In this document: piece by piece, positions 63,975-64,000 of the stretch
Layout: every line of letters starts with the position of its first letter
How positions within the stretch are numbered: position 1 is the stretch's first letter
Assembly: GCF_900564145.1 (NCBI RefSeq)
Contig: NZ_UOOB01000002.1
Location: 434,001 to 498,000, forward strand
From: Comamonas sp. lk
Lineage (GTDB): Bacteria; Pseudomonadota; Gammaproteobacteria; Burkholderiales; Burkholderiaceae_C
Direction: 5' to 3'
DNA: 64,000 bases
The notes under the pieces: model-generated
The model's database searches: none
What the model was told of the DNA's origin: nothing
The model's input: only the letters and a program-made list of their open reading frames with translations
Translations under genes and position numbers: made by a program

Positions 63975-64000
63975 TCAGAGTTTCACAAAGCGTGCGATCA
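63975..64000 (-). CDS. Possible C-terminal end of a gene entering from the right
   Basis: On the minus strand the last bases read in frame as IARFVKL followed by TGA, which looks like a protein C-terminus. Eight codons are too few to identify a family, and the frame itself is a guess. Confidence 0.25.

Overview
The window looks like a chromosomal segment of a Comamonas-type betaproteobacterium (Comamonadaceae; C. testosteroni is the closest guess). The grounds are the protein sequences, a moderately high GC content, and intergenic repeats of a kind I associate with that family. This is recognition, not a database result. No phage, insertion sequence, CRISPR array or obvious pseudogene was seen.

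Region 1 (1-6.8 kb, minus strand) is a surface-polysaccharide operon. It encodes a TviB/WbpO-type UDP-HexNAc 6-dehydrogenase, WbpB, WbpD and WbpE (a UDP-2,3-diacetamido-uronic acid pathway), an OafA-type acyltransferase with an SGNH domain, and a Wzx-like flippase cut by the left edge. It lies just downstream of glyQ-glyS. Region 2 (10.4-13.1 kb, plus) holds an SPFH protein with a C-terminal helix-turn-helix, a VOC protein and a zinc-ribbon membrane protein. Region 3 (13.1-19.1 kb) holds rmlBDAC behind coaX, then kbp and galE. Region 4 (19.2-27.8 kb, minus) holds envelope and lipid genes: rhodanese, a YgjP-like protease, plsC, gmhB, fabB-fabA, lnt, corC and a GNAT enzyme. Region 5 (28-37.3 kb) holds an AsnC regulator divergent from hpd, a Bug receptor and phhA (phenylalanine/tyrosine catabolism), then an MscS-type channel, a lipase-like hydrolase and fadD. 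Two tandem tRNA-Val(CAC) genes follow.

Region 6 (37.6-57.2 kb) is an iron-acquisition region and the most interesting part. A minus-strand gene string starts at a Fur-box-preceded ECF sigma/FecR pair. It continues through an STN-bearing heme-type TonB receptor, two related GlyGly-CTERM beta-propeller-like proteins, a heme oxygenase, an orphan T2SS gspN and a YbaN protein, and ends in a rhombosortase. This reads as a dedicated heme-acquisition system whose surface proteins would be exported by type II secretion and processed by a rhombosortase encoded in the same string. Next to it are an MBL hydrolase, a siderophore-interacting reductase divergent from a MarR regulator with two matching palindromes between them, a Fiu receptor with PiuC/YbiX, and a CirA-like receptor, with Fur-box-like sites before both receptors.

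Region 7 (57.5-64 kb) is housekeeping: slt head-to-head with fau, a coupled small protein, queC, a GST, cca and trxC.
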